From contig CAWHVG010000005.1 of assembly GCA_963832725.1 (NCBI GenBank), positions 1,178,001 to 1,242,000 on the forward strand: a stretch of DNA of 64,000 nucleotides. The letters run 5' to 3'. Made by a program: the position numbers and the translations under genes. Of this stretch, positions 55,526 through 64,000 are shown in pieces; the first letter of the stretch is position 1, and every line of letters starts with the position of its first letter. Under the pieces are notes generated by a model. The model did no database searches, was not told the DNA's origin, and saw only the letters and a program-made list of their open reading frames with translations. Origin of the DNA: JAEZBP01 sp963832725. GTDB lineage: Bacteria > Myxococcota_A > Polyangia > Polyangiales > Sandaracinaceae.

Positions 55526-58306
55526 ATGATCATTCGAGAAAGCGTCAAAATCGGCGACAAAGTCGTCACGCTGGAGACGGGCCGCATCGCCAAGCAGGCC
55601 GCCGGCTCGGTCCTCGTGACCAGCGGCGAGAGCGTCGTGCTGGTGACGGTCTGCGGGCTCACCGATCCCCGCCCCGGCATCGACTTCCTGCCGCTGAGCG
55701 TCGACTACCAGGAGAAGACCTACGCCGCCGGCAAGATCCCGGGCGGCTTCTTCAAGCGCGAGGGCCGGCTCCGCAACCACGAGGTCCTCACCTCGCGGCT
55801 GATCGACCGTCCCTGCCGCCCGCTCTTCCCCGACGGGTATCGGAACGAGATCCAGATCATCGCCACGGTGCTCAGCCACGACCTCGAGAACGCGACGGAC
55901 ACGCTGGCGCTGCTCGGCGCGTCGGCGGCGCTGCACATCAGCCCGATCCCGTGGGCGGGCCCCATCGGCGGGCTTCGCGTCGGCCGCGTGGACGGCAAGT
56001 GGGTCGCCAACCCGACCTACAGCGAGCTGGCGGAGAGCGACTGCCAGCTCATCATCGCGGCTTCCAAGGACGCGATCGTCATGGTCGAGGGCGAAGCCGA
56101 AGAGCTGAGCGAGAACGACCTCGTCGACGCGCTCTGGTTCGGCAAGGAGGCCATCCAGCCCGGCATCGAGCTCATCGAGCAGATGCGCGAGGCCGCCGGC
56201 CAGAAGAAGTGGGAGTTCGAGACCACGCCGCTGCCGGAGGACGTCAAGCGCCGCGTCCACGAGGTCGCCACCGACAAGGTGAAGGACGCCTGCAACATCG
56301 CCGAGAAGCACGCCCGCTACGGCCGCTTCAAGGAGGTGAAGAAGGAGACCGTCGACGCGCTCACCGCCGAGTTCCCCGAGAACACGGGCGACGTGAAGAA
56401 GGCGTACGAGGGGCTGCGCTACGACACGATGCGCGGCCAGGTTCTCGACGAGAAGCGCCGCGTCGACGGGCGTGACTTCACGACGGTGCGACCGATCAAC
56501 GTCGAGGTCGGCTTGCTCCCCCGCGTGCACGGCTCGTCGCTCTTCACGCGCGGCGAGACGCAGGCGATGGTCACCTCGACGCTCGGCACGGCCAGCGACG
56601 AGCAGAAGCTCGACCTGCTCACCGGGTTCGAGTGGCGCCGCTTCATGCTCCACTACAACTTCCCGCCCTACTCGGTCGGTGAGGTGAAGTTCCTGCGCGG
56701 CCCCGGCCGGCGCGAGATCGGCCACGGCAACCTCGCCGAGCGCGCGCTCGAGGGCATGCTCCCGAGCAAGGAGGAGTTCCCCTACACGATCCGCATCGTG
56801 TCGGAGATCACCGAGTCGAACGGCTCCTCGTCGATGGCGACCGTCTGCGGCGGCGCGCTCGCGATGATGGACGCCGGTGTGCCGATCAAGGCGCCGGTGG
56901 CCGGCGTGGCGATGGGGCTCATCAGCGACGGTGAGCGCTTCGCGGTCCTGACCGACATCCTCGGCGACGAGGACCACCTCGGCGACATGGACTTCAAGGT
57001 CTGCGGGACCAAGAAGGGCATCACCGCCATCCAGATGGACATCAAGATCTCCGGCCTGAGCCGCGAGATCATGACGCAGGCGCTCGAGCAGGCGAAGGAG
57101 GCCCGGCTCCACGTGCTCGACAAGATGCTGCAGGCCCTTCCGGCCGCGCGCCCCGAGCTCAGCAAGTACGCGCCGCGCATCACCAGCATCAAGGTCAAGC
57201 CCGACCAGATCCGCATCATCATCGGGCCCGGCGGCAAGATGATCCGCGCGATCACCGAGCAGACCGGCGCGGCAATCGACATCGACGACGACGGCACCGT
57301 GCACGTGGCGTCGAGCGACTCGGCGGCGGTCAACAAGGCCCTCGACATCATCCGCGGCCTGACCGAGGAAGCGGAGATCGGCAAGACCTACAAGGGCACC
57401 GTGAAGCGCGTCGAGAACTACGGCGCCTTCCTCGAGATCATGCCCGGCACCGACGGACTCTGTCACATCTCGGACTTCGCTTGGGAGCGGGTCGAGAAGG
57501 TCGAGGACGTGATGAAGCTCGGCGACGAGGTCGACGTCCAGGTCACCGACATCGACGACCAGGGCCGCGTGCGCCTCAGCCGCAAGGTGCTCCTGCCCAA
57601 GCCCGAGGGCTGGGAGGAGCGTCCGGAGGAGCGCCGCGATCGCGGGCCGCGCGGGCCGCGTCGTGATCGCGACCGGGGTGGATTCCGCGGGCGGGACCGT
57701 GACCGCGGCGGCGACCGTGACCGCGGCGGCGACCGTGACCGCGGCGGCGACCGTGACCGCGGCGGCGACCGTGACCGCGGCGGCGACCGTGACCGCGGCG
57801 GCGACCGTGACCGCGATCGGGGCCGTGACCGCGGCGAGCGCAGCGACCGCGGCGAGCGCAGCGACCGCGGCGAGCGCAGTGACCGCGGCGAGCGCAGTGA
57901 CCGCGGCGGCCGCGACGAGCGCAGCGACCGCGGCGGCCGCGACGAGCGCGGCGGCCGCGACGAGCGCAGCGACCGTGACCGCGACGAGCGCAGCGACCGT
58001 GGTGAGCGCAGTGACCGTGGTGAGCGCAGTGACCGTGGTGAGCGCAGTGACCGCGGCGAGCGCAGTGACCGCGGCGAGCGCAGTGACCGCGACGAGCGCA
58101 GCGACCGCGGCGACCGTGACCGCGACGAGCGCAGCGACCGCGACGACCGCGGCGAGCACACCGCGCGCAGCGACGACAATCGCGGGGAGGCCGGCGAGGG
58201 CGGTGAGCGCCGCCGGAGCCGCCGCCGTCGCCGCCGGAGCCCCGAGGACCGCGAGCAGGGCGGCTCGAACGAGGGCGGTAACGAGGACTCCCCCAGCGAG
58301 AGCTGA
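55526..58306 (+). CDS. pnp: Polyribonucleotide nucleotidyltransferase with long Arg/Asp-rich tail
   Basis: 926 residues against about 710 usual. It degrades RNA 3' to 5' with phosphate and may join a degradosome. Seen: first RNase PH domain (VKIGDKVVTLETGRIAKQAA, RLIDRPCRPLFPDGYRNEIQ), second RNase PH domain (SSLFTRGETQAMVTSTLGTA, SEITESNGSSSMATVCGGAL), KH domain (IRIIIGPGGKMIRAITEQTG), S1 domain (YKGTVKRVENYGAFLEIMPG, LCHISDF). From about residue 705 a tail of some 220 residues follows, built of RDRGGD and GERSDR repeats. The frame is continuous and the stop is normal. Such RG/RD tails bind RNA in other proteins and could hold partners. Confidence 0.97.
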   Translation: MIIRESVKIGDKVVTLETGRIAKQAAGSVLVTSGESVVLVTVCGLTDPRPGIDFLPLSVDYQEKTYAAGKIPGGFFKREGRLRNHEVLTSRLIDRPCRPLFPDGYRNEIQIIATVLSHDLENATDTLALLGASAALHISPIPWAGPIGGLRVGRVDGKWVANPTYSELAESDCQLIIAASKDAIVMVEGEAEELSENDLVDALWFGKEAIQPGIELIEQMREAAGQKKWEFETTPLPEDVKRRVHEVATDKVKDACNIAEKHARYGRFKEVKKETVDALTAEFPENTGDVKKAYEGLRYDTMRGQVLDEKRRVDGRDFTTVRPINVEVGLLPRVHGSSLFTRGETQAMVTSTLGTASDEQKLDLLTGFEWRRFMLHYNFPPYSVGEVKFLRGPGRREIGHGNLAERALEGMLPSKEEFPYTIRIVSEITESNGSSSMATVCGGALAMMDAGVPIKAPVAGVAMGLISDGERFAVLTDILGDEDHLGDMDFKVCGTKKGITAIQMDIKISGLSREIMTQALEQAKEARLHVLDKMLQALPAARPELSKYAPRITSIKVKPDQIRIIIGPGGKMIRAITEQTGAAIDIDDDGTVHVASSDSAAVNKALDIIRGLTEEAEIGKTYKGTVKRVENYGAFLEIMPGTDGLCHISDFAWERVEKVEDVMKLGDEVDVQVTDIDDQGRVRLSRKVLLPKPEGWEERPEERRDRGPRGPRRDRDRGGFRGRDRDRGGDRDRGGDRDRGGDRDRGGDRDRGGDRDRGGDRDRDRGRDRGERSDRGERSDRGERSDRGERSDRGGRDERSDRGGRDERGGRDERSDRDRDERSDRGERSDRGERSDRGERSDRGERSDRGERSDRDERSDRGDRDRDERSDRDDRGEHTARSDDNRGEAGEGGERRRSRRRRRRSPEDREQGGSNEGGNEDSPSES
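57695..58160 (+). repeat. Tandem repeats coding the pnp tail
   Basis: First a perfect 18-base unit (GACCGTGACCGCGGCGGC, about seven copies from 57709), then a 15- to 18-base family (GCGAGCGCAGTGACCGCG and variants) up to about 58160. All units are multiples of three, so the frame is kept. Confidence 0.9.
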
Positions 58307-58329
58307 GCGAGGCTCGAACCGAACGGACT

Positions 58330-58372
58330 GACGGGCGCGCAACCGACGAGGTGCGCGCCCGTCGCCGTTTCC
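58330..58372 (+). terminator. Terminator after pnp
   Basis: GACGGGCGCGCA pairs with TGCGCGCCCGTC (58330-58341 with 58352-58363), then CGCCGTTTCCCC. It lies 24 bases past the stop. The T-run is short. Confidence 0.65.
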
Positions 58373-58711
58373 CCTTCTCCGGCCGCTCGCGCGGCGACGC
58401 ACCCTCGTCGACGCTCACGTTCCGAGGACTCGTCCGGAGGGCAGCAGAGCGAGTCGACTCCGGCGCCTTCACGGTGAGGTCGCACCGACAGCGCCACGCC
58501 GATATTTGGCACTCACTACGGATACGGGGGACTCGATGCGCGAGGCGGACGTGGTGATGCAGATCGCGGAGCGCGATGGGGTCCAGCTGTGGCTCGGGCC
58601 GACGAGGCGATGCCGAGTGTCGCTGTTGAGGAGGCACGGGCCGCAGCGGGGCCCCGTTCCGCCCGCGAGGTGCGTTGCCACTCCCGCCTCGCACATCTAC
58701 GCTGCCCGGCC
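58373..58711. other. Region between pnp and dut
   Basis: About 340 bases. A frame from ATG 58536 (MREADVVMQIAERDGVQLWL) looks less like chance for its first 20 codons but has no family and no ribosome site that I can defend. It should carry the dut promoter. Confidence 0.4.
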
Positions 58712-59152
58712 ATGAGCACGCTCCGCGTGAAGCTCGTCCGCCCCGACGCCAAGCCGCCGGGCTACGCCACAGAGGGAGCCGCCGGGCTCGATCTGGCGGC
58801 CGCGATCGACGTGCCGCTCGCAATCCCGCCGGGCGGGCGCAGCTCCGTCCCGACCGGCATCGCGATCGAGCTGCCCCCCGGCCACGAAGGACAGGTTCGG
58901 CCACGCAGCGGATTGGCGCGCCGGCACGCCGTCACCGTCCTGAACGCTCCGGGCACCATCGACGAAGACTACCGAGGCGAGGTCCAGGTGCTGCTGGTCA
59001 ACCTCGGCGACGAAGAGGTGGTGATCCGTCCCGGCGACCGGATCGCGCAGCTCGTGGTCGCGCCGGTCCGACGCGTCGCCGTGGAGGTCGTCGCCAACCT
59101 CTCCGACACCGTCCGCGGCGACGGAGGCTTCGGGAGCACGGGGCTCGGGTGA
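58712..59152 (+). CDS. dut: dUTP diphosphatase
   Basis: 146 residues. It splits dUTP to dUMP and pyrophosphate, keeping uracil out of DNA. The five motifs are seen: EGAAGLDLAA (1), RPRSGLA (2), GTIDEDYRGEVQV (3), RIAQLVV (4), RGDGGFGSTG (5). It is a trimer in the family. Start ATG 58712; the frame upstream is open but not conserved. Confidence 0.97.
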   Translation: MSTLRVKLVRPDAKPPGYATEGAAGLDLAAAIDVPLAIPPGGRSSVPTGIAIELPPGHEGQVRPRSGLARRHAVTVLNAPGTIDEDYRGEVQVLLVNLGDEEVVIRPGDRIAQLVVAPVRRVAVEVVANLSDTVRGDGGFGSTGLG

Positions 59153-59295
59153 GCACGTGAGCCCGGCTCGACCCCCAAAGCGCTCCTCGGAGACTCCGTG
59201 ATAGCATCCTCCGACCCGGCGAATGCGTATGCATCTGCGCCCGCAGGGCGCCGGTGGCATGGCCGGTGGGGCAGTCGACGAGGGCAGCGCTCGAG

Positions 59296-61209
59296 ATGAC
59301 GATGGACGCGACGCAGGTCACCGGCTCGCCGACTCTCGCAGCAGGCGACGCGCGACCGGGTGACGTCCTCGCCGAGCGCTACGAGCTGCTCGAGCTGCTC
59401 GACGCCGACGGCCCCACCCTCGGCTACCGTGCCCTCGATCAGGAGACCGAACGCCCGGTCTTGGTCCGGATGCTGGCGGGTCCGCCGCTCGACCGCGCGA
59501 CGCTCGACCAGGTGGTGGAGAGACTCTGCGGCCTGGTCGGCGTGGGCGGTCGCTATCTTTCCTCGCTGCTCGACGTCGATGTCGAGGCCGGCCGCCCCTT
59601 CACGGTGGAGGCTTGGCCGACCGGGACTCGGCTCTCCGCCATCTTCGAGGCCAGACGCGGGCGCGGCGGCGCGCTCAGCCCGCGCGAAGCGCTCCCGGTG
59701 ATTTCCCGCCTCGTCGCCGCGCTGACCGCCATCCCTCGACCCTGGTTCCACGGCGACGTGCGCGCCGAGCGGGTTTGGGTGGATCCGGAGGGGCTTCGGC
59801 TGACGGGCGCGTTTCTCCTCGCCGCGCTCCCGTCCGGACTGCGCGCGGCCCGCACACCCCAGGCGCCGGCGGCGGCGCCCGAGCTCGCACGCGGCGACGC
59901 GTCCGCCGAGACCGATCGCTTCGGCGTCGCGGCCATCGCGTGGGAGGCGCTGACCTCGGAGCCCCCACGGATCAGCAGCGCGCCGCGAACGCTCGCAGCG
60001 GGTACGCTGGCTGCCCTTCGACGCGCGCTCGCGTCGAACCCCGCGCACAGGCCGCGCGATTCTGAGCCCACTGCTCGACGCGATCGCTGCCCAGGCCGAG
60101 CTCTCGGTACCCCAGATCGACGCGGAGCCCCACGCGCCCCCCACCGCCGTCATCGGCGAGCCGCCCGGGACCGCCGAACCTGCGGTCGAGGGCGCGGACG
60201 GGACGCAGCAGGTCTCCTTCGACCAGATCATCGAGGAGCGCCCCGCCCGCATCGGAGGCGCGGCGCCCGAAGGAACACAGGAGGTCTCCTTCGATCAGAT
60301 CATCGAGGAGCGTCGCGCCAGGGACGGCGATTCGGAGGGAACGCAGCAGGTCTCTTTCGACCAGATCATCGAGGAGCGCCCCGCCCGCATCGGAGGCGCG
60401 GCGCCCGAAGGGACACAGGAGGTCTCCTTCGATCAGATCATCGAAGAGCGGGCCGGCCGACCGAACGCGAACGACACGGCTCGCCACGCCGCGGTCCCCG
60501 GCGCCGACGACACCGCGCGGCACGCGGCGGTCTCGAGCGACGACAGCCTCGACCCGCGTCTGGTCCGGGCGGCGATGGGCGTCACGCTCGACAGCGACGA
60601 ACCCTCCCTCGAGGGCCTGGACCCGCGGCTCGTCCGCGCCGCGCTCGATGTGGAGGCGATGGAGGACAGCTCGGAAGAGCTCGAAGAGCTCCCTTCGGGA
60701 GAGCTCGACGTCCTCGATGAGCCCGACGCGCTCGCTTCGGCGCAGCCGGTGCCTGGCCCGACACCACGCCGCCAGTCTGCGCGACCGAGCGATCGAGCCC
60801 GGCCCGCTCCGCGCGCGACGGCGGATGCCCTTCCGGCACCCGCGCCGGCGGCCCAGCGCCCGCGGCGAGCCCGCCACGCCGGGCCCGCGCCACACCGATA
60901 CCGGCCAGGACCAGCGCGCCCGACGCCGTCCGGTCCAGCGCTCCGTCGGTGGTGGTCGAGGAGGCGCCGACCGCGCGAGGCGAGCGAGGTGGGACCGCGG
61001 TGGTCCCCCGCCCGACGGAACCGCGCCGCCCACGCCGCCGCCCTCCGAACGGCCCGATGATCGTGGCCGGCGCTCTCGTGCTGGCGGTGCTGATCGTGGT
61101 CGCCGGTTTCCTGGTCCGCTCGCTCATCTCGCACGAACGCGACTCGGCCAGGCGGACGCGCCACATCCAAGAGCGTCTCCAGCAGCTCCGCGGCGGCGAA
61201 GAGCCCTGA
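59296..61209 (+). CDS. Kinase-fold pseudokinase with repeated VSFDQIIEER motif and C-terminal membrane segment (two frame breaks)
   Basis: About 637 residues from ATG 59296. Residues 1 to about 270 follow the kinase fold (ERYELLELLDADGPTLGYRA, HGDVRAERVWVD, DRFGVAAIAWEALTSEPPRI) but the ATP lysine is Arg or Val (RPVLVRML), the glycine loop is lost and DFG is absent (LTGAFLLA), so it is likely inactive. Four copies of VSFDQIIEER follow, then acidic and Pro/Ala-rich stretches, a membrane segment (MIVAGALVLAVLIVVAGFLV) and a short charged tail. Breaks: GATTC 60058-60062 (GATC gives RPRDLSPLLDAIAAQ) and a second one at about 60850-60940, not located exactly. It may act as a scaffold. Confidence 0.72.
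60200..60475 (+). repeat. 138-base coding duplication carrying four copies of a 10-residue motif
   Basis: 60200-60337 and 60338-60475 are near-identical tandem copies. Each codes two VSFDQIIEER motifs, whose starts are 60212, 60284, 60350 and 60422. Confidence 0.88.
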
Positions 61210-61620
61210 GCCCGGACTTCCCGCCGAATCGCTCCACGAACGGTCTGGCCCGCCAGAACGAGCTCACCTCCTCGAGGCCTTCGGTCGCCCTCGGTGGGCT
61301 ACGACTCGGTCGGCCCCGTTTGGCGCGCTCCGTCCTGACCCAGGCCATCCTCGGTCTCGACGCGGTTCACCCGAATCCGGGCTGCGGAGCTGAGGCGCCT
61401 CGGCCGCGCACCGGATGACCCGGCGCGCATCGCCCCGGTCCCTGGCCCGCCCGCGCGGTCGTGAACGAAGCCACAGCTGGGGATCGCCGCCACGCTCCCG
61501 AGCGCCGTCGCGGCTCCCGAAGCCGCACGCCTCGCGATGCGCGGCGCGTTGGCAGAGCCGTTGCTCCGCACTCGCGGTGTTCGGTGCACCACCGAGACAG
61601 GCTCGAAAAGGAGGCCACGA
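61210..61620. other. Intergenic before the DUF4398 gene
   Basis: 411 bases without a gene, hairpin with T-tract or RNA that I can name. AAGGAGG at about 61609-61615 is the ribosome site of the next gene. Confidence 0.45.
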
Positions 61621-61980
61621 ATGTGGAGAACCATCGCGGTCGCGAGCGCGACCTCGCTCGCGGCGTCCCTGGCCGGCTGTGCCGGCGCGGCGGCTCCGAC
61701 GGAGGCCAAGACGAACACGATCGCGGCCATCCGATCGGCCCGCGAGGTCGGAGCGGAGCGGACCCCGCAGGCCGCCTACCATCTCGAGCTGGCGCAGGAG
61801 CAGCTCGCGCGGGCGGAGCAGCAGATCCAGCACGGCCGCATGCAGCTCGCGCAGCGCTCGCTGGAGCGGGCCCGAGCCGACGCCGACCTCGCGATCGCCC
61901 TGACACGCGAAGCGTCGGTGGAAGAAGAAGCCCGCGACGTTCGGACGCGCATCGAAGAGATGCGCGAGCGCCATCTTTGA
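61621..61980 (+). CDS. DUF4398 lipoprotein
   Basis: 119 residues. AAGGAGG precedes ATG 61621. Lipobox LAGC (Cys20). One DUF4398 helical region (about 35-110: AIRSAREVGAERTPQAAYHL, ELAQEQLARAEQQIQHGRMQ). These proteins sit in the periplasm before OmpA-like genes in many Gram-negatives; the function is not known. The OmpA gene follows 17 bases later. Confidence 0.9.
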   Translation: MWRTIAVASATSLAASLAGCAGAAAPTEAKTNTIAAIRSAREVGAERTPQAAYHLELAQEQLARAEQQIQHGRMQLAQRSLERARADADLAIALTREASVEEEARDVRTRIEEMRERHL

Positions 61981-61997
61981 GCCGAGAGGAGCCAGCA

Positions 61998-63197
61998 ATG
62001 CGGACCACGACCACTCTCGTCACGGCGAGCCTCCTCGCCGTCGCCGGCTGCGCGACCCCCGGTGTCAGCTACGAGCTACGCACGGCGCGCGACACCCTCC
62101 ATCGGGCGAAAAGCGGACTCGCCGCGCACTACGAGCCCGATCAGGTGCGGCGCGCGGAGAACACCCTCCACCGCGCCGAGCAGGCTCCCCTGGGCTCGAC
62201 GGAGGAGCGCGATTCGGCCTACATCGCCGACCGTCAGGCGCGCATCGCGATGGCCGAGGCCACGACGCGATTGACCCGGCAGGCACTGGCGCGCGAGGAG
62301 CGCGACTACCGGCGCGAGCTGGAGCGGGCGACCATCGAGCGGGAACGCGAGCTCCGCTCGCAGCGGAGTGAGGCGGAGCGGCTGCGCGGACAGCTGGCCG
62401 GCGTACACACGGAGCTGGGCGAAGTGCGCGACGAGCTGGATCGCCGCGGTCAGGCGCTCGACGAGCAGACGCAGGAGCTCGCCAGGCGCGAACGGGAGCT
62501 GGCCGCGCGCGAGCAGCAGCTCCTGGCCGCGCTCCGGCAGCAGAGCGAGGCGGAGAGCGAGCTCGGCGAGGCCCGAAACGAGCTGGCGCAGGTGCGGCGC
62601 GAGCTCGGGTCGGTGCGCGGAGAGCTGAACCAACGCGGTCAGCAGCTCGATCAGCGCACGCAGCAGCTCACCCGGCAGGAGCAGGAGCTGGCGGTCCGCG
62701 AGCAGCAGCTCCAGGACGCGATCGCCGCGCGCGAGGAGGCCGAGCAGCGCGCCCGCCAGGCGATGGAGGCGGTGGCGCGCACCGCCAGCGTGCGCGAGGA
62801 GAACGGCGTCACCATCGTGACCCTCTCGGGCGAGGTCCTCTTCGAGTACGACCAGGCCGACCTACGGCCGATGGCGCGGCAGCGGCTGCGCTCGGTCGCC
62901 AACGCGCTGAAAGCCCAGCCCGGCACGACGATCGTGATCGAGGGTCACACCGACGACCACGGGAGCGAGCAGTACAACCACGATCTCTCGGCTCGCCGGG
63001 CGGAGGCCGTACGTCGCTTCCTGATCGAGGAGGGCGTCGCCGGGAGTCGGATTCGAGCCGAGGGGCTCGGCGAGTCCCAGCCTGTCGCGACCAACGCCAC
63101 GCCCGAAGGCCGCGCCAACAACCGGCGCGTGGAGATCGTGATCCGTCCCCAAGAGGAGCAGCGCGTGAGCGCGCTCGGTCCGGGCGAGCACGGATGA
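61998..63197 (+). CDS. OmpA-family lipoprotein with coiled coil
   Basis: 399 residues. Lipobox VAGC (Cys18). A DUF4398-like helix pair (about 25-95) is followed by a long coiled coil (about 95-255, rich in RREL, EQQL, ELGEVRDEL) and an OmpA peptidoglycan-binding domain (about 270-385): VLFEYDQADLRPMARQRLRS, IEGHTDDHGSEQYNHDLSAR, RAEGLGESQPVATNATPEGR, NNRRVEIVI. It should tie the outer membrane to the wall. GAGGAG lies before ATG 61998. Confidence 0.94.
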   Translation: MRTTTTLVTASLLAVAGCATPGVSYELRTARDTLHRAKSGLAAHYEPDQVRRAENTLHRAEQAPLGSTEERDSAYIADRQARIAMAEATTRLTRQALAREERDYRRELERATIERERELRSQRSEAERLRGQLAGVHTELGEVRDELDRRGQALDEQTQELARRERELAAREQQLLAALRQQSEAESELGEARNELAQVRRELGSVRGELNQRGQQLDQRTQQLTRQEQELAVREQQLQDAIAAREEAEQRARQAMEAVARTASVREENGVTIVTLSGEVLFEYDQADLRPMARQRLRSVANALKAQPGTTIVIEGHTDDHGSEQYNHDLSARRAEAVRRFLIEEGVAGSRIRAEGLGESQPVATNATPEGRANNRRVEIVIRPQEEQRVSALGPGEHG

Positions 63198-63209
63198 GCG
63201 CGACGACGA

Positions 63210-63251
63210 AAAGCGAGCCTGCCCTCCGATGGATGGATGCAGGCTCGCTTT
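63210..63251. terminator. Terminator between the OmpA and thioredoxin genes
   Basis: AAAGCGAGCCTGC (63210-63222) pairs with GCAGGCTCGCTTT (63239-63251), 13 bases perfect with A and T ends, so it can serve both strands. Confidence 0.8.
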
Positions 63252-63295
63252 CGTCCGTGCCGCGAGAGCGCACCAGCGCGAGACGCAGCGACGAC

Positions 63296-63331
63296 CGAGG
63301 CCTCGCCCGCGATCCGCGGAGCGAGGCCTCG
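63296..63331 (-). terminator. Hairpin after the thioredoxin gene
   Basis: CGAGGCCTCGC pairs with GCGAGGCCTCG, with an inner CCGCG/CGCGG stem. It lies about 20 bases past the trx stop, without a T-run. Confidence 0.45.
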
Positions 63332-63351
63332 TCAGGTGGCGCGCGGGCGCG

Positions 63352-63681
63352 TCAGAGCGCGTTGGTCAGCAGCTGGCTGAGGCGCGTCTTGGGCGCCATC
63401 CCCACCTGCTGGCCGACGACCTCGCCACCCTTGAAGACGAGGATGGTCGGGACGCCGCGGATCTGGAAGCGGCGCGCCGTGTCCGGGCTCTCGTCGATGT
63501 CGAGCTTCACGACCTTGGCGCGGCCTTCGTACTCGTCCGCGAGCTGGTCGACCAGCGGCGCGATCTGACGACAGGGCCCACACCACGTCGCGGTGAAGTC
63601 GACCAGCACCGGCACGCCGGACTGCACGACCTCTTGATCGAAGTTGATATCGTTGACGGCTACGACGTTCTTGCCTGCCAT
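63352..63681 (-). CDS. trxA: Thioredoxin
   Basis: 109 residues. A cytoplasmic disulfide reductant. Seen: VLVDFTATWCGPCRQIAPLV with the WCGPC active site (about 33-37), KLDIDESPDTARRFQIRGVP with the cis-Pro in GVPTI, and FKGGEVVGQQVG. Normal length. A good match to standard thioredoxin 1. Confidence 0.97.
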   Translation of the reverse strand: MAGKNVVAVNDINFDQEVVQSGVPVLVDFTATWCGPCRQIAPLVDQLADEYEGRAKVVKLDIDESPDTARRFQIRGVPTILVFKGGEVVGQQVGMAPKTRLSQLLTNAL

Positions 63682-63803
63682 GAGTTACTCCCTGTCGACG
63701 AGCATGGTCTGAGAGATCCACGGCCCCGCTGTCAATCGGACGCGCCCCCCGAACACACACGGCGCGTGACGATTCGGACGCATGCGCGGTACCCTGGAGG
63801 ACT

Positions 63804-64000
63804 ATGCGGGACAACCGCCTCTTCGTTCCCCAGCACATGCTGGACCAGTGGCTCTCCGAGGAGCGCGTCGAGGTCGAGGGCGAGGTCATGATCACCAAGC
63901 CGGAAGGCCAGCGCTTCACGTTGACCACGGCCGTCCTCTTCAAGGACGAGGTGACCGGGAGCCCCGACGCGCACGACCTGCTCGGACGGGTGAAGGATCT
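63804..64000 (+). CDS. Hypothetical protein, cut by the window end
   Basis: At least 65 residues from ATG 63804, with GGAGG before it. It reads MRDNRLFVPQHMLDQWLSEE, then VEVEGEVMITKPEGQRFTLT and TAVLFKDEVTGSPDAHDLLG. It has no signal peptide. It could be a PilZ-like or other small beta protein; the family is not recognised. Confidence 0.65.
   Translation, partial: MRDNRLFVPQHMLDQWLSEERVEVEGEVMITKPEGQRFTLTTAVLFKDEVTGSPDAHDLLGRVKD

Noticed and set aside
57463..58904. Long Ser/Arg- and Thr/Ala-repeat frames opposite or out of phase with the pnp tail
   Set aside because: They are shadows of the in-frame GAC-CGC repeats of pnp; pnp itself is intact through the region.

Overview
The window looks like a draft-quality piece of a high-GC myxobacterial chromosome (Myxococcota; my guess is the Polyangia/Sandaracinaceae side). 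The reasons are very high GC coding bias, several Ser/Thr kinases and PEGA-domain proteins, FHA/GGDEF and REC/PATAN signalling proteins, secreted proteins rich in Asp-Ala-Gly, and an AgmX-like C-terminal domain. No phage, transposon, CRISPR array or conjugative element was seen. The assignment is inference; the 16S gene present here would settle it.

Layout. 0.1-3 kb: a Hanks-type kinase and a TPR/PEGA membrane protein. 3-10.6 kb (minus strand): a beta-barrel-like outer-membrane protein, a PDZ-like lipoprotein, thymidylate kinase, an ECF sigma / FecR-TPR pair with a secreted protein upstream, and a multi-PEGA protein. 10.8-15.2 kb: a hypothetical gene with a duplicated tail, acetyl-CoA synthetase followed by 75-bp tandem repeats, and an FHA-GGDEF diguanylate cyclase. 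15.4-17.9 kb: an AsmA-like/GT51 transglycosylase fusion. 18-24.3 kb: a complete minus-strand rRNA operon (16S, tRNA-Ile, tRNA-Ala, 23S, 5S) with long processing stems and a ladder of up to five promoters. 24.3-34.6 kb: AstA-like succinyltransferase, dtd, coaE, an SDR reductase, YdcF, an old-yellow-enzyme relative, the TldE/TldD pair, TerB-like and HAD proteins. 34.6-38.6 kb: a WbpD-WbpE fusion, a WbpB-like dehydrogenase and a thiolase. 39-48.6 kb: a very long REC-PATAN protein, a TIG lipoprotein, a CAP-domain protein, a zinc-ribbon kinase with PEGA, and an SPFH protein. 48.7-54.5 kb: a VIT/vWA protein, a LytS/LytTR two-component pair and a lipoprotein. 54.7-59.2 kb: rpsO, pnp with a long Arg/Asp-rich tail, and dut. 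59.3-64 kb: a repeat-bearing pseudokinase, DUF4398 and OmpA-like envelope proteins, thioredoxin and a partial gene.

How the genes fit together. Much of the window is envelope biology and signalling: kinases and PEGA proteins that sense or bind the wall, a GT51 enzyme, OmpA and CAP proteins, nucleotide-sugar genes, c-di-GMP synthesis and a LytS/LytTR pair. The rest is housekeeping (rRNA, rpsO, pnp, dut, tmk, coaE, dtd, acs, trx).

Quality note. About fifteen reading-frame breaks interrupt otherwise normal genes. Seven of them sit exactly on a GAATC or GATTC pentamer, and reducing it to GATC restores the frame. I treat these genes as probably intact and give their restored extents. Whether the breaks are consensus errors or real is the main open question in the window.
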